Origin: Rhodospirillaceae bacterium
GTDB taxonomy: Bacteria > Pseudomonadota > Alphaproteobacteria > Bin65
DNA: 64,000 nt
Assembly: GCA_028819475.1 (NCBI GenBank)
Contig: JAPPLJ010000020.1
Span: 1 to 64,000, forward strand
Direction: 5' to 3'
Of the stretch, positions 45,465-56,648 are shown in pieces. The notes under the pieces were generated by a model that saw only the letters and a list, made by a program, of their open reading frames with translations, made no database searches and had not been told where the DNA came from. The first letter of the stretch is position 1. Every line of letters begins with the position of its first letter. A program made the translations under genes and the position numbers.

Positions 45465-46175
45465 TCAGGCGGATTTGGCGGCCGGCGGTTCCTCGCGCCG
45501 GTCGCGTTCGGATTCCAGTTCCTCGATCCGCTCGGTCAGGGCGTTGACCTGGCTGCGCAGCGCTTCGATCGCCGGCACCATCGGGTCGCTCAGGTCGCCG
45601 GTCGTGCCGTAGGCGACAAACTTCTTCACTGTGCGCTTGTCCTTGGGCATGACGGTCTTGGCCGGAATGCCGGTCACGGTGACGTTCGGCTGGACATCGC
45701 GCACGACGACAGCGTTGGCGCCGACCCGCGCGTTGGCGCCGACGGTGATCGGCCCGAGAACCTGGGCCCCGGAGCCGACGATCACGCCGTCTTCCAGGGT
45801 CGGATGGCGTTTGACGTTGCGCTGGGCGTCGGAATCGACGCTCGGCGACGTGCCGCCCAGGGTCACGTCGTGGTACAGGGTCACGTCGTCGCCGATCTCG
45901 GCGGTCTCGCCGATCACCACGCCCATGCCGTGGTCGATGAACAGCCGCTTGCCGATCTTCGCGCCGGGATGGATCTCGATCCCGGTCCAGAAGCGGCCCC
46001 ATTGCGAAGTCCAGCGGCCCAGCAGGTACATCCGGCGCCGCCAGAACCACCGTGCCGCCCGGTGGAACAGCATGGCGTGAAAGCTCGGATAGTTGAGGAC
46101 AACCTCGAACCGGCTGCGGGCCGCCGGATCGCGGGCCATGATTCCGTCGATTTCTTCGCGCAAGGTGCGAAACAT
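45465..46175 (-). CDS. cysE: Serine O-acetyltransferase
   Basis: A 236-residue acetyltransferase that makes O-acetylserine, the carbon acceptor for cysteine. After a helical N-terminus come left-handed beta-helix hexapeptides: '[20 protein letters not shown]', '[20 protein letters not shown]', 'LGGTSPS' and '[17 protein letters not shown]', with the active-site His in FIDHGMG and YHDVTLGG. The C-terminus carries a coiled-coil-like, charged extension ('[17 protein letters not shown]'). It is the most upstream gene of the sulfur block. Confidence 0.95.
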   Translation of the reverse strand: MFRTLREEIDGIMARDPAARSRFEVVLNYPSFHAMLFHRAARWFWRRRMYLLGRWTSQWGRFWTGIEIHPGAKIGKRLFIDHGMGVVIGETAEIGDDVTLYHDVTLGGTSPSVDSDAQRNVKRHPTLEDGVIVGSGAQVLGPITVGANARVGANAVVVRDVQPNVTVTGIPAKTVMPKDKRTVKKFVAYGTTGDLSDPMVPAIEALRSQVNALTERIEELESERDRREEPPAAKSA

Positions 46176-46450
46176 GCCGTTGCCGCTCCTCCCTCACGGA
46201 GCACCGAAGGCGCATCTCGCCCTCGCTCCGCTACAATCTGGCGCTTGAAACCCCGGTGGCGCGGCAGCATATGGACCGGCGCTCGATACCAATCGGCGCC
46301 TGGTTGCACCGCCCCCGCCTCACGCGCCATTCTACCAGATAATGCTTGCTCCAGAGCGGTCAAGACACGCCAAATCCCCGCTTTTCTTGCGGTTTTCCGC
46401 CATCGGGCGGGCGCCCGGGGCTACCGCCGTCAACCGAAGGGGTCCGGCGG

Positions 46451-47122
46451 ATGCCTGATGTCATTCTTCCCGGCCCCGACGGCCGGCTCGAAGGCCGCTA
46501 CCATCACAGCAAGAGGCCGAACGCGCCGCTCGCGCTGATCCTGCATCCGCACCCGCAGCATGGCGGGACGATGAACAACAAGGTCGTCTACCGCCTGTAT
46601 CACGTCTTTGCACGGCGCGGCTTTTCCACCCTGCGCTTCAATTTCCGCGGCGTCGGGCGGTCCCAGGGCATCTACGACCGGGGCGAGGGCGAGCTGTCGG
46701 ACGCCGCGGCGGCGCTCGACTGGATGCAGCACCACAACGAAAACGCATCGGGCTGCTGGATCGCCGGATTCTCCTTCGGCGCCTGGATCGGGATGCAGCT
46801 CCTGATGCGGCGCCCGGAACTGGACGGATTCATCACGGTCTCGCCGCCGGCCAACATGTACGATTTCTCCTTTCTTGCGCCCTGCCCGTCGTCCGGCCTC
46901 ATGGTGCACGGCCGCCAGGACACGCTGGTCACGCTGGAATCCGTGGAGAAGCTGGCCGAAAAGCTGATGACCCAGAGGGGCGTCGTGATCGATCTCCGGG
47001 TCGTCGAAGATTGCGACCACTTTTTCAACGACCATCTCGATGAGATGCAGGGCCATGTCGAGCAGTATCTCGACGTCGCCCTCGCAACCCCGCGAAAGCG
47101 CGTGATCGGCGGCCGGCGCTAG
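46451..47122 (+). CDS. Alpha/beta hydrolase of the dienelactone hydrolase-like/CocE-like group
   Basis: A 223-residue hydrolase with an oxyanion region '[20 protein letters not shown]', '[13 protein letters not shown]', the nucleophile elbow '[14 protein letters not shown]', 'VHGRQDTLV' and the catalytic His in '[12 protein letters not shown]'. Proteins of exactly this form are common and uncharacterised in alphaproteobacteria. The ATG at 46451 has a GAAGGGG stretch upstream; the longer upstream frame is dissimilar. It converges on anmK, sharing CTAG. Confidence 0.87.
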   Translation: MPDVILPGPDGRLEGRYHHSKRPNAPLALILHPHPQHGGTMNNKVVYRLYHVFARRGFSTLRFNFRGVGRSQGIYDRGEGELSDAAAALDWMQHHNENASGCWIAGFSFGAWIGMQLLMRRPELDGFITVSPPANMYDFSFLAPCPSSGLMVHGRQDTLVTLESVEKLAEKLMTQRGVVIDLRVVEDCDHFFNDHLDEMQGHVEQYLDVALATPRKRVIGGRR

Positions 47123-48207
47123 GGCCTGCTGATGATCCCGCCGCTCGTCGGCTCCGGTACGCCGGTCGTCTCCGGGATACTGGTCGGAAGCCCGTCCACG
47201 ACACGCAATGCCAGCCAGGCGAACGCCTGGGCCTCCAGGGCGTCGCCGTTCCAGCCGGCCGCCTCGACCGGATCGACCGGCGCGTCGAGGGCCGCGCGCA
47301 GGCAATCCATCAGAAATCCGTTCCTGCGCCCGCCACCGGCAACGAGCCAGCGCCGCGGCGCTTCCGGCATCCACCCGACCGCGCGAACGACGGATTGCAC
47401 GGTGAAGGCCGTCAGCGTCGCCGCGCCGTTCTCTATGCTCAGATCGTCGACCGCGGCGTCGAAGGCGTTCCGGTCGAGGCTCTTGGGCGGCGCAGTCCGG
47501 AACCAGGGATGGCCGAGCCAGGCCGCGATGCGCCCGCCGTCCGCCGCGCCGCGCGCCGCCGTCTCGCCGTTGCGGTCGAACGGTGCTCCGGTCCGATCCA
47601 GCATCCAGTCGTCGATCAGGGCGTTGGCCGGCCCGGTATCGAAGGCCATGAGGAGCGTCTCTTCGACACCTGCGTCCGGCCCTGCGGAACCGATCCAGGT
47701 CACGTTGGCGACGCCGCCGAGATTGAGGACGGCGAGCGGCTTGTCGAGACCGGCGGCAAGCGCGGCATGATAGAGCGGCGCCAGCGGTGCGCCCTGCCCG
47801 CCCCGGCGCACGTCGGCGCTGCGAAAGTCGCTGACGACCGATATGCCGGCGGCGGCGGCCAGCGCCTGCGCATCGCCGATCTGGACGGTCACGCCGTTTT
47901 GCGGATCGTGGTGGATCGTCTGGCCGTGGAAGCCGACCCAATCGACTCCCGCCGGATGCAGGTTTTCCGCTGCGAGAAACGCCTGGAGCGCCACCCGATG
48001 GGCCTCCGTTACCGCAGCGACGGCCGCTCCGGACCCTCGATCCTGCCCCAGACAGGACCGGATCGCGGTGCGCTGGTCCGCCGAATAGGCGCTTGTCCGC
48101 GCGGGCCCGGCCTCGATCCGCCACGCGCCGTCGGAACGGACCAGCGCGACATCGACGCCGTCGAGCGAGGTGCCGCTCATCATCCCGATGGCGGTGCGCA
48201 GCGTCAT
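47119..48207 (-). CDS. anmK: Anhydro-N-acetylmuramic acid kinase
   Basis: A 362-residue kinase that opens and phosphorylates 1,6-anhydro-MurNAc, recycling cell-wall sugars made by lytic transglycosylases such as the one at 20519. The nucleotide loop is '[16 protein letters not shown]'; further motifs are '[15 protein letters not shown]', '[12 protein letters not shown]' and '[15 protein letters not shown]'. It is divergent from tyrS across 150 bases, a frequent alphaproteobacterial pairing. Confidence 0.95.
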   Translation of the reverse strand: MTLRTAIGMMSGTSLDGVDVALVRSDGAWRIEAGPARTSAYSADQRTAIRSCLGQDRGSGAAVAAVTEAHRVALQAFLAAENLHPAGVDWVGFHGQTIHHDPQNGVTVQIGDAQALAAAAGISVVSDFRSADVRRGGQGAPLAPLYHAALAAGLDKPLAVLNLGGVANVTWIGSAGPDAGVEETLLMAFDTGPANALIDDWMLDRTGAPFDRNGETAARGAADGGRIAAWLGHPWFRTAPPKSLDRNAFDAAVDDLSIENGAATLTAFTVQSVVRAVGWMPEAPRRWLVAGGGRRNGFLMDCLRAALDAPVDPVEAAGWNGDALEAQAFAWLALRVVDGLPTSIPETTGVPEPTSGGIISRP

Positions 48208-48357
48208 GGGCGGATGTGGAAAACCGAAGCTGGCATTTCAGTTTGTCCGGGCAATTTGTCCGGCCGGGCGGGCTGTGTTAGATCGCCGGTCCATCAGGCC
48301 GCTGTCGCGGTTCGCGCCCCGGTCGAAAAGGGGGCCACGAGGGAGATAGCGCGGCCC

Positions 48358-49620
48358 ATGTCCGGCTTCAAATCCGAATTCATGAACGTTCTGCACGAGC
48401 GCGGCTACGTTCACCAGTGCACCGACGCGGACGGGCTCGACGGAAAGGCGGCCGGCGGAGTCGTCACGGCCTATATCGGCTTCGACTGTACGGCGGACAG
48501 CCTGCATGTCGGCAGCCTGCTCCAGATCATGCTGCTGCGCTGGCTCCAGAAGACCGGCCACCGGCCGATCGTCCTGATGGGCGGCGGCACGACCCGGGTC
48601 GGCGATCCATCGGGCAAGGATTCGTCCCGCCAGCTGCTGAGCGACGCGCAGATCGCCGCCAACATGGCGGGGATCCGCAGCGTGTTCGAGAATTTCCTGA
48701 CCTTCGGCGACGGGCCCGCCGACGCCGTTATGGCCAATAACGCCGACTGGCTGAACGATCTCGCCTATGTCGATTTCCTGCGCGAATACGGCCGGCATTT
48801 CACCATCAACCGCATGCTGACCTTCGACAGCGTGAGACTGCGCCTCGACCGCGAGCAGCCGCTCACCTTCCTCGAATTCAACTACATGATCCTCCAGGCC
48901 TACGATTTCGTCGAACTGGCGCGGCGCTACGATTGTTCGCTCCAGCTCGGCGGGTCGGACCAGTGGGGCAACATCGTCAACGGCGTCGAACTGGGCCGGC
49001 GCGTCGAGCAGCGCGAACTGTTCGGCCTGACGTCGCCGCTCATCACGACGAACTCGGGCGCCAAGATGGGCAAGACCGCCCAGGGCGCAATCTGGCTCAA
49101 CGCCGACCGGCTGAGCGCCTACGACTACTGGCAGTTCTGGCGCAATACGGAAGACGCCGACGTCGGCCGCTTCCTGCGCCTGTTCACCGATCTGCCGCTC
49201 GGCGAGATTGCCCGGCTGGAGGCGCTGGGCGGCGCCGAGATCAACGAGGCGAAAAAGGTGCTGGCGACCGCCGCAACGGCCATGCTGCACGGCGCGGAGG
49301 CCGCCGGGGCCGCGGCCGAAACGGCGCGGCGGACCTTCGAGCAAGGCGAAGCAGATCGCGGCCTGCCGGTCGTCGAGGTGCCTGCCGGCGAGTTGGCGGC
49401 CGGCATCCCCGCTTTCGACCTGTTCCGGCGCGCCGGTCTTGCCGCCAGCGGCGGCGAAGCCCGCCGGCTGATCCGCGGCGGCGGCGCCCGGCTCAACGGC
49501 GAACCGGTAACGGACGAAAACCAGGCGATCGGCGCCGATGCGGTCGGCCCGGACGGTGCGATCAAGCTCTCCGCCGGCAAGAAGCGGCACGTCCTGGTGC
49601 GGCCCGCGCGCGCCGGTTAG
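48358..49620 (+). CDS. tyrS: Tyrosyl-tRNA synthetase
   Basis: A 420-residue class I synthetase. The HIGH-type motif is '[12 protein letters not shown]', the tyrosine pocket includes 'YMILQAYDF' and '[10 protein letters not shown]', and the KMSKS loop appears as '[11 protein letters not shown]', a variant usual for this TyrS type. A C-terminal S4 RNA-binding domain follows ('[20 protein letters not shown]'). The ATG at 48358 has GAGGGAGA upstream. Its stop overlaps the stop of the AsmA-like gene by four bases (convergent). Confidence 0.96.
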   Translation: MSGFKSEFMNVLHERGYVHQCTDADGLDGKAAGGVVTAYIGFDCTADSLHVGSLLQIMLLRWLQKTGHRPIVLMGGGTTRVGDPSGKDSSRQLLSDAQIAANMAGIRSVFENFLTFGDGPADAVMANNADWLNDLAYVDFLREYGRHFTINRMLTFDSVRLRLDREQPLTFLEFNYMILQAYDFVELARRYDCSLQLGGSDQWGNIVNGVELGRRVEQRELFGLTSPLITTNSGAKMGKTAQGAIWLNADRLSAYDYWQFWRNTEDADVGRFLRLFTDLPLGEIARLEALGGAEINEAKKVLATAATAMLHGAEAAGAAAETARRTFEQGEADRGLPVVEVPAGELAAGIPAFDLFRRAGLAASGGEARRLIRGGGARLNGEPVTDENQAIGADAVGPDGAIKLSAGKKRHVLVRPARAG

Positions 49621-52600
49621 TTCCGCTTTTCCTTGCTCTTGCGCCGCTTGCCGCCGCTGCCGAAATCGAAGAGCCGGCGCAGCGCTCCCGGCGTAAGCAG
49701 GGCAACCGGATTGACCTGGAATTTCGGCTTGTCCAGGGAGCCCTTGACGGTGAAATGGGCAGCCAGAAGGCCGCTACCCTTTTCGCCGACCAGCAGATCG
49801 CCGATGACCGGCACCTTGCCGAACACGCTGTTCAATTCGTAGAGCGGCACCAGCGTGCCGCGCAGCCGTACCTGCCGCTTCGCGCGGCCGATCTCGCCGG
49901 CCGCCGTTACGCCGATCAAGCTGCTGTAGGCGCGGCCTTCGCCGATCCGGAGCCGGTCGCCCCGAAGATCGAATTTCATGTCGAGCCGTTGCATCCGGAT
50001 GCTGCCGTCGATACGGCGGCGTTCGGCGAGCGCGAAGAAACGGGCGATCGCCGGCGCCCGCTCGACCTGGAAATTCTTGAGGCGCAGGGTGCCGGACATC
50101 GGTTTGCCCTCGAGCGTCGGGCGGCGAAGGGCGCGGACGGACAGCGCCCCGCCGCGCAGATTGTCGACGATGCCCAGCGCGCGCAGGGCGCCGCCGCCGT
50201 CATCGGAGGCGAGCATGATCGTCTGGCCGCCGCCGGCCGGAGTCAGGCGAAAGTCCAGCGATTTGCCGGACGGCAGCGCCGCGGACAGGCGCACCCTGTG
50301 CAGAGACCTGCCGTCGTACCGCGCGGCGCCCGTCGCCGACCACAGGGGAAGCGACTTTGCAACGAACAGCCGGTCGACCCGGAATTCCATGTCCAGAGGC
50401 TCGATGAGCGGCGCGGCGTTCGAACGGCTTGCTCCGGTGCGCTTCGACTGCGCCGGCGGAGCCTTGAGGAACGGCGACAGGTCGAGCACCCGGCCGGTCA
50501 GGCGAAGCCGCCGCCCGGTCTTCGTCCGCCGCTCCAGCACTGCGGAAAGCCGGGTGCGCCCGGCCGACAGGCGGGTGACGGTCAGGCGGCGCAGCGTCCG
50601 GCCGTTTCTTTCCATCGTCGCCTTGCCCTGGAACGCGACCGGCGACGATTGCAGCGAAAAACCGGAAATCGCGGCAAGCCGGCCACGTCTGAACTCCAGC
50701 CTGGACGATCCCTTCGCCGGCTGCTTGGGCGGTTTCACGATGCCGAGGACGGGAATGTTGAGGCGCGCGCCACGAAAGTCGTAGCTGCCGTCAACGACCG
50801 TCCGGCCGTCGTCGTAGGCGCTGAGCGTCACGTCGGCGCCGAACGGGCCGGACAGGAAGCTGCGGATATCGAGGCCCGCGGCGAGCAGCAGCCGGGGCGT
50901 CGGCCGCCCCCGGATCGACAACCGGCGGCGCCAGGATTTCGAGGACGGGCCGAATTTCTCGTGCCAGCGCAGCCTGGCCGCCGCGCCGCCGACCGTGCTT
51001 TCGCCCTCCAGTTCGAACCCTGTCCTGCTGACGGCAAGATCGAATTTGCCCTTGGCCAGGTTCAGGCCGAACGCGGCCCTGGGCCACGAAACCTCGCGGA
51101 GTTGCGCCTCCGCCGCGAACGGAACCTTCGCAAAGGACAGGCTTTCGGCCAGCGGAAAGCCCGACTTCAGCCGGACGCGGGCCTGCCCCCGGATCGCGGC
51201 GGGATCGGCCGCCTGCCGTTTGATCGACGCCAGCGTCCCGCGGTCGATCAGGCGCAGGAAATCCTGCACCGATCCGTCGACTGTCGCGTCGACGGCAATC
51301 TTCGCGGCATCGCCGCGGAGGCCGTCGATCTGGACCGAACTTTCGTTCACCCTGCTTTTCCCGATCCTGCCCCGCTGGATCCGGAAGTCGATCTTCCCGG
51401 TGTCGAATCGCGCTTCGCCGCCCGCATCGCGCAACGCGGGCAGCGCTCCCGGCAAGCGGATATCCAGGCCGTCGAAACCGAACCGGCCGGCGAGGCGACG
51501 CACCTGCACCCGGCGGTTCCCGCCATCGCGAACTGTTAGGCGGAACCGGGTATCGATCTTCTTCACCCGCCCGGCGCCGACATTGCGGAGAACCCACTTT
51601 CGGGCGTCAGGGCCGACCTTGCCCGGCCACAGCCTGCCCAGCGCCTTGACGCCGAAGCCGGTGAGCGAACCGTTCCCGTCGACGGCAAGTCCGTCCCCGG
51701 TGCGCTGCACCCTGCCGGTGAAATCGAGCTTCGTATCGCCGAGATCGACCCGGAGCCGGCCGATATCGGCGGTCCGCGCGCCTTCTTTGAGCGCCGCCGC
51801 CAGATGCAGAGACCTGATCCGCACCGGTCCGCGATAGACGCCCGGCACCCTCAGGGTTCCCGCACCGCCTGCGATCTCCAGAGCGCCGCTTTGAAATCGC
51901 CCGTCGTCCGAACCCGTGAAGGATAACTTGCCGGACAGCGGCACCTGAAGGTTTTCCAGCGCGCCCAGCGCCTCCGAGACCGCCGCCAGGGTTGCCGGGT
52001 CCAGGCCCTGGAATGTCAGGGTTCCGGTTACTCTTCCATCGGCCTTGCGGTAATCCGCTTCGCCGCCGATCCGCGCCGCCTTCCCGCCGGTTCGCAGGGT
52101 AAAGGAAACGTCTGCGGCCAGGCCTTCCGGCCGGCGCCGCAACGCAGACCGCAGCGAATCGGCCCGCCACACCCGACGCGTCGGCCGGTCCGAGAGCGTA
52201 ACGTTGCCACCGACGATCTCGATAGACCGGAGACTTCCCAACGGCTCGGCATCCGCCGGCCGGCCGGCCATACGGCCGAATATCATTGCGAGGAGCCGGT
52301 CCTGCCCGCCTGGCTGCGAAGCGCCGGTTCGCAGCGCAATGTTGCCCCGGCCGTCGCGCTCCAGGGCGATCTCCGGCCGTACGAAGCGGATCGACTCCAG
52401 GCGCAACTGCCCGGTCAGCAAGGGCAGCAGCGCGATCGTCACGACGACCTCGGGAAAATGCGCCACCTCGCCGCCGTCCTTGCCGGTCAGCCGCAAATCC
52501 TTGCTGCGCAACGGCAACCCCGACATATCGCCCGGCCAGACCGCCTCGGTCGTTCCCAGCCCGATCGTCAGGTCCGGAAACGAGCGCGCCAGTTCCGCCC

Positions 52601-52736
52601 GGACATGGCGGGCGGCGAATTCTGCATCGACCGGCCCGAGATAGAGACGCCACACGACCGCCCCCGCTGCGATGACGACGAGCGCGACGATAACCGCAAG
52701 GCTCTTGACGGCAATGCGGATCGGCTTGCGAATCAC
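49617..52736 (-). CDS. AsmA-like/DUF3971 envelope protein
   Basis: A 1039-residue protein with one N-terminal membrane helix ('[22 protein letters not shown]') and a long, beta-rich periplasmic body. Repeated segments such as '[20 protein letters not shown]' and '[20 protein letters not shown]' and a C-terminal AsmA-type region ('[20 protein letters not shown]') place it with YhdP/TamB-like proteins. These form hydrophobic grooves thought to carry phospholipids to the outer membrane. The C-terminus is strongly basic. It is divergent from glnE, which starts 36 bases away. Confidence 0.86.
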   Translation of the reverse strand: MIRKPIRIAVKSLAVIVALVVIAAGAVVWRLYLGPVDAEFAARHVRAELARSFPDLTIGLGTTEAVWPGDMSGLPLRSKDLRLTGKDGGEVAHFPEVVVTIALLPLLTGQLRLESIRFVRPEIALERDGRGNIALRTGASQPGGQDRLLAMIFGRMAGRPADAEPLGSLRSIEIVGGNVTLSDRPTRRVWRADSLRSALRRRPEGLAADVSFTLRTGGKAARIGGEADYRKADGRVTGTLTFQGLDPATLAAVSEALGALENLQVPLSGKLSFTGSDDGRFQSGALEIAGGAGTLRVPGVYRGPVRIRSLHLAAALKEGARTADIGRLRVDLGDTKLDFTGRVQRTGDGLAVDGNGSLTGFGVKALGRLWPGKVGPDARKWVLRNVGAGRVKKIDTRFRLTVRDGGNRRVQVRRLAGRFGFDGLDIRLPGALPALRDAGGEARFDTGKIDFRIQRGRIGKSRVNESSVQIDGLRGDAAKIAVDATVDGSVQDFLRLIDRGTLASIKRQAADPAAIRGQARVRLKSGFPLAESLSFAKVPFAAEAQLREVSWPRAAFGLNLAKGKFDLAVSRTGFELEGESTVGGAAARLRWHEKFGPSSKSWRRRLSIRGRPTPRLLLAAGLDIRSFLSGPFGADVTLSAYDDGRTVVDGSYDFRGARLNIPVLGIVKPPKQPAKGSSRLEFRRGRLAAISGFSLQSSPVAFQGKATMERNGRTLRRLTVTRLSAGRTRLSAVLERRTKTGRRLRLTGRVLDLSPFLKAPPAQSKRTGASRSNAAPLIEPLDMEFRVDRLFVAKSLPLWSATGAARYDGRSLHRVRLSAALPSGKSLDFRLTPAGGGQTIMLASDDGGGALRALGIVDNLRGGALSVRALRRPTLEGKPMSGTLRLKNFQVERAPAIARFFALAERRRIDGSIRMQRLDMKFDLRGDRLRIGEGRAYSSLIGVTAAGEIGRAKRQVRLRGTLVPLYELNSVFGKVPVIGDLLVGEKGSGLLAAHFTVKGSLDKPKFQVNPVALLTPGALRRLFDFGSGGKRRKSKEKRN

Positions 52737-52771
52737 CGTACCGGCGTCCTAATCAGGGAAAGACGAGAGTA

Positions 52772-55700
52772 GTGACGCCGGATGTTCCGGCGCTTCGCCG
52801 CCCGGCAGCAGGCGGGCCGGCGGTGCGCACCGTTCAGGCCCCGGCAAACGGCACACGAGATGGACAACCGGTGAGCGAGAGTCCGTTCCACCGCCTGAGC
52901 ACGCCACCGTCACCGTCCGATCCGGATATGCTGGCGCGCAATCTGGAGCGATGGTCGACCGCGGTCGAAGAGGAACTCGAGGGCGAAGCGCGGCTCGATG
53001 CAACGCGCTTGCTCGACAGTCGGAACGGGCGGCTCCTGCGCGCATGTTTCGGCAATAGTCCCTTTCTTTCGGAATGTCTATTGAAGCATCCGGACTTCGC
53101 GCTGGCGTGCTTCACCGTCGGCTATGACACGGCGATCCGGTCCGCGCTGGAGGATGCCCGCAAGGCGCTCGCCGCGACCGGAAAAATCGACTCCGTCGCC
53201 CGCATCCTGCGCGTCGCGCGCCGCCAGGTCGCGCTCGGCATCGCGCTTGCCGACCTGTCGGGCGCGTGGGCGGTCCCGGCGATTACGGCGACGCTCAGCG
53301 ATTTTGCCGACTGGGCCATCGGCTCCGCCCTGGAGGCCCTGCTGCGCGAAGCCGCGGGCCGCGATGCCCTGACCCTGGATCCGAAAGGGCTCTCGCCGGC
53401 CCGCAACTGCGGCGTGTTCGTGATCGGCATGGGAAAGCTGGGCGCCCACGAGCTGAACTATTCGAGCGACATCGACCTGATCGTCTTCTTCGACCCTGAG
53501 GTCGTGCCGATCGCGCGGCCCGAACGGCTCCAGCGCGAGATGGTGCGGCTGACCCAGGGCCTGGTCGACCTGCTGCACAAGCGCACGGCGGACGGCTACG
53601 TCTTCCGTACCGACCTGCGCCTGCGGCCGGACCCGGCCTCGACCCCGGTCGCCCTCTCCGTCGACGCGGCCGAGGTCTACTACGAAAGCATGGGCCAGAA
53701 CTGGGAGCGCGCCGCGATGATCAAGGCGCGCATCGTGGCCGGCGACATGGCCGCGGGCACGGCCTTCCTGGAGCGGCTGCGGCCGTTCATCTGGCGCCGC
53801 AGCCTGGATTTCGCGACAATTCAGGATGTCCATTCCATCAAGCGCCAGATCAACGCCCGGCGCGGCGGCGGCACCATCCGTTCGCCGCGCGGCCTGCCGG
53901 GCCACGATGTCAAGCTGGGCCGGGGCGGCATTCGCGAAATCGAGTTTTTCGCCCAGACCCAACAGCTCATCTTCGGCGGTCGCGACGCCAGCCTGCGCGA
54001 ACGCGCCACGGTCCGGGCGATCGATTCGCTGGTGGCGGCCGACCGGGTCGAGCCGCGGGCCGCACACGATCTGACCGAAGCCTACGAATTCCTGCGCACC
54101 GTCGAACATCGTATCCAGATGGTCGAGGACCGGCAGACCCAGACGCTGCCGGACGATGCCGCCGAGTTCGGCGCCTTCGCCACCTTCATGGGCTATCCCT
54201 CGGCCGACGCCTTTCTGGCCGCGCTGTTCCACCATCTCCAGCGGGTCGAAAGCCACTATGCCGGCCTGTTCGAGGAGGCGCCCGACCTGGGCGGGCCGAG
54301 CAGCCTGGTGTTCACCGGCGGCGACCACGACCCGGACACGCTCAACACGCTTTCCACGCTCGGATTTGCCGAGCCCGAGACGGTTTCATCCGTGATACGG
54401 GGCTGGCACCACGGCCGCTACAGGGCGACCCACAGCGACCGGGCCCGGCAGCTGCTGACGGAGCTGACCCCCACCCTGCTTCAGGCGATCGGCAGTTCGC
54501 CGGCGCCGGACGAGGCGTTTCGCCGGCTCGACGCGTTTATCCGCAGCCTGCCGGCCGGCGTGCCGCTGTTCTCGCTTCTGCACGCCAACCCGAAACTGCT
54601 CGACCTGATCGCCGAAATCATGGGCACGGCGCCCGAACTGGCGGGAACGCTGGGACGGCGGCCCACCCTGTTCGACGCGCTGCTCGACCGCGGATTTTTC
54701 GACCGGGTGCCGGACCGGCAGGCGATGACCGACGGTCTTGCCGAATCCCTTCCCGTCGATTGCAGCTTCGAGGAGAGCCTGGACGCGGTCCGCCGCTGGT
54801 GCGCCGAGGCGCGCTTCGGGATCGGCGTGCGCTTCCTGCACGGCAGAATCTCGGCGGCGGAGGCCGGCGGCGCCTATGCCGATGTCGCGGATACGGCGGT
54901 AACGGCCATCCTGCCGCGTGTCGAAGCGGCGTTTGCCGAAAAGCACGGCCGCTTTGAGGACGGAAGCTTCTGTATCGTCGGGCTCGGCAAGCTCGGCGGC
55001 CGGGAACTCACGGCAACCTCCGACCTCGATCTGCTGTTCGTGTATGACGACCGGATCGGCGAGGCCCAATCGGACGGCGCGAAACCGCTGGCGCTCAGCC
55101 TCTACCATGCGCGCTTCGCCCAACGCCTGTTCAGTGCGCTGACGGCGCCGACGGCCGAAGGCGGCCTTTTCGAGGTCGATCTCCGGTTGCGACCCTTCGG
55201 CAACAAGGGGCCGCTGGCGACGAGTTTCTCGGCGTTCGAGGACTACCAGGCCAACCATGCCTGGACCTGGGAGCAGATGACGATCACCCGTGCCCGGGTT
55301 ATCGCCGGAACCAAAGCTCTGGCGCGCGATGTCATGGCGGTCACGACCCGGTCCGTCAACCGGCCGCGCGAGGCGGCGAAGCTGGCGGCCGACGTCGCCG
55401 ACATGCGGCGGCGGCTGGCCGAGAACCGCGAGGCGCCGACGGTCTGGCACGTCAAGAATATGCCCGGCGGCATCCTCGACATCGAGTTCGTCGCGCAATT
55501 CCTGATCCTGCTGCACAGCAACGCCCACCCGGACCTGCGGCACGCAAATACCGCCGCAGCCCTGACGGCGCTGCGAAAGGCGGGATGCATCGATCCGGAC
55601 GATGCCGATACGCTGCTCCGGGCCGCCGGCCTCTGGCAGACGATCCAGGCGATCCTGCGGCTGACCGGCGCCACGCTTGACGCGGACGGTCGGCCGCCGG

Positions 55701-55894
55701 CCTCGCTGCATCCCCTGCTCTGCCGCGCGGCCGATCAGCCCGATATCCGCGTGCTGGAAGCCGAAATGACGGAACTGGCCGGCGCCGTTCGCCGGATCTT
55801 CGACCGTGCGGTGACCGAAACCGCGGCGGGCGCCGCACCGGCCGAAACCGGCCCGCTGCCGTCCCACGCGCTGGATGCCGGCCAGGGAGACTGA
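52772..55894 (+). CDS. glnE: Bifunctional glutamine synthetase adenylyltransferase/deadenylase
   Basis: A 1040-residue enzyme that adds or removes AMP on glutamine synthetase according to nitrogen state. It has two nucleotidyltransferase domains, each with a GxGKLG...D-x-D core: 'VIGMGKLGAHELNYSSDIDL' (N-terminal, removal) and 'IVGLGKLGGRELTATSDLDL' (C-terminal, addition). 'RRRSLDFATIQDVHSIKRQI'-type and 'KLGRGGIREIEFFAQT' motifs are present. The GTG at 52772 has GAGAG upstream; a GTG at 52871 is an alternative, since the first 33 residues are not conserved. Confidence 0.94.
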   Translation: MTPDVPALRRPAAGGPAVRTVQAPANGTRDGQPVSESPFHRLSTPPSPSDPDMLARNLERWSTAVEEELEGEARLDATRLLDSRNGRLLRACFGNSPFLSECLLKHPDFALACFTVGYDTAIRSALEDARKALAATGKIDSVARILRVARRQVALGIALADLSGAWAVPAITATLSDFADWAIGSALEALLREAAGRDALTLDPKGLSPARNCGVFVIGMGKLGAHELNYSSDIDLIVFFDPEVVPIARPERLQREMVRLTQGLVDLLHKRTADGYVFRTDLRLRPDPASTPVALSVDAAEVYYESMGQNWERAAMIKARIVAGDMAAGTAFLERLRPFIWRRSLDFATIQDVHSIKRQINARRGGGTIRSPRGLPGHDVKLGRGGIREIEFFAQTQQLIFGGRDASLRERATVRAIDSLVAADRVEPRAAHDLTEAYEFLRTVEHRIQMVEDRQTQTLPDDAAEFGAFATFMGYPSADAFLAALFHHLQRVESHYAGLFEEAPDLGGPSSLVFTGGDHDPDTLNTLSTLGFAEPETVSSVIRGWHHGRYRATHSDRARQLLTELTPTLLQAIGSSPAPDEAFRRLDAFIRSLPAGVPLFSLLHANPKLLDLIAEIMGTAPELAGTLGRRPTLFDALLDRGFFDRVPDRQAMTDGLAESLPVDCSFEESLDAVRRWCAEARFGIGVRFLHGRISAAEAGGAYADVADTAVTAILPRVEAAFAEKHGRFEDGSFCIVGLGKLGGRELTATSDLDLLFVYDDRIGEAQSDGAKPLALSLYHARFAQRLFSALTAPTAEGGLFEVDLRLRPFGNKGPLATSFSAFEDYQANHAWTWEQMTITRARVIAGTKALARDVMAVTTRSVNRPREAAKLAADVADMRRRLAENREAPTVWHVKNMPGGILDIEFVAQFLILLHSNAHPDLRHANTAAALTALRKAGCIDPDDADTLLRAAGLWQTIQAILRLTGATLDADGRPPASLHPLLCRAADQPDIRVLEAEMTELAGAVRRIFDRAVTETAAGAAPAETGPLPSHALDAGQGD

Positions 55895-55962
55895 GTCCAT
55901 GCCGCTTGCCGAAGGCGGCACGGCCCGGATTTTCGCCGGGCCTGCCGGGTCGCGGGCCTGCC

Positions 55963-56532
55963 CTATGCCGAGGGCCGCTGCGCCGGATCGAGCCCCAGTT
56001 CTTCGGCAAAGCGGGCGCGCCAACGCTCGACCGGTTCCGCCGTCGGCTCGGTTTCGAGCATCCGTCTGGTGATCTCGGCGATCTCCCCGTCGCTCAGGGA
56101 GAGGTCCAGGTTGTCGGCGTAGTAGGGCTGGTTCACATACCAGGGGGTATCGACGAAGGCTTCGGTGCGGTTGCCCTCCGGGTCGTGGCAATAGACGGCC
56201 CAGGAGACCCCGTGGTTCATGGTGTGGACGCCGGTGACGCCGGGATAGTCCTGAAGCGCCCGGTGGATCTGTCTGAGCCGGTCGAGGTCGTTCACCTCGA
56301 AGGACATGTGGTTGTAGTGAACGCCCTCCCTCGACGTTCGTCCCTCGTAGAGCACCAGCTGGTGGTGGTCCCTCGGGTCGGCGCAGAGAAATACGATCTC
56401 GCCCGTCTCCCCGGCAATGCCGCGATCGGTGACACGAAGGCCATAGACGGTGGTGAAGAAGTCCACCATCCGGTCGACGTCGAAAACGTGGAACCCGGCA
56501 TGGCTCAGTCGGATCGACGGTCTCAGAGTCAT
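55963..56532 (-). CDS. VOC-family protein (ring-cleavage dioxygenase-like)
   Basis: A 189-residue glyoxalase/bleomycin-resistance fold protein. The first metal ligand His is in 'IRLSHAGFHVFDVDRMVDF', a second in 'GVHYNHMSFEV', and the Glu ligand near 'DPEGNRTEAFVDTPWY'. The last part resembles extradiol (catechol 2,3-) dioxygenases acting on aromatic diols. The substrate is unknown. The ATG has GGGAGG upstream. It is downstream of an SDR gene on the same strand and convergent with glnE. Confidence 0.83.
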   Translation of the reverse strand: MTLRPSIRLSHAGFHVFDVDRMVDFFTTVYGLRVTDRGIAGETGEIVFLCADPRDHHQLVLYEGRTSREGVHYNHMSFEVNDLDRLRQIHRALQDYPGVTGVHTMNHGVSWAVYCHDPEGNRTEAFVDTPWYVNQPYYADNLDLSLSDGEIAEITRRMLETEPTAEPVERWRARFAEELGLDPAQRPSA

Positions 56533-56648
56533 GGAAGCCTCCCGATCGGGACGTGGCCGTTACCTTGACCGGCGCGCCGCAGCGGAGCGCGCACCGGAGC
56601 CGTTCTGTTTCGGCGGTGGCCGAACCGTCAACGGCGGCGGCCGGCCGG

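Noticed and set aside
47395..48357. N-terminal extension of the tyrS frame
   Set aside because: It is antisense to anmK and lacks similarity; the ATG at 48358 with a good ribosome site begins the conserved protein.
48933..51539. An 868-codon open frame on the + strand overlapping tyrS and the AsmA-like gene
   Set aside because: It is out of frame with tyrS and antisense to the AsmA-like gene; composition is Arg/Pro/Gly-rich as in typical shadow frames.
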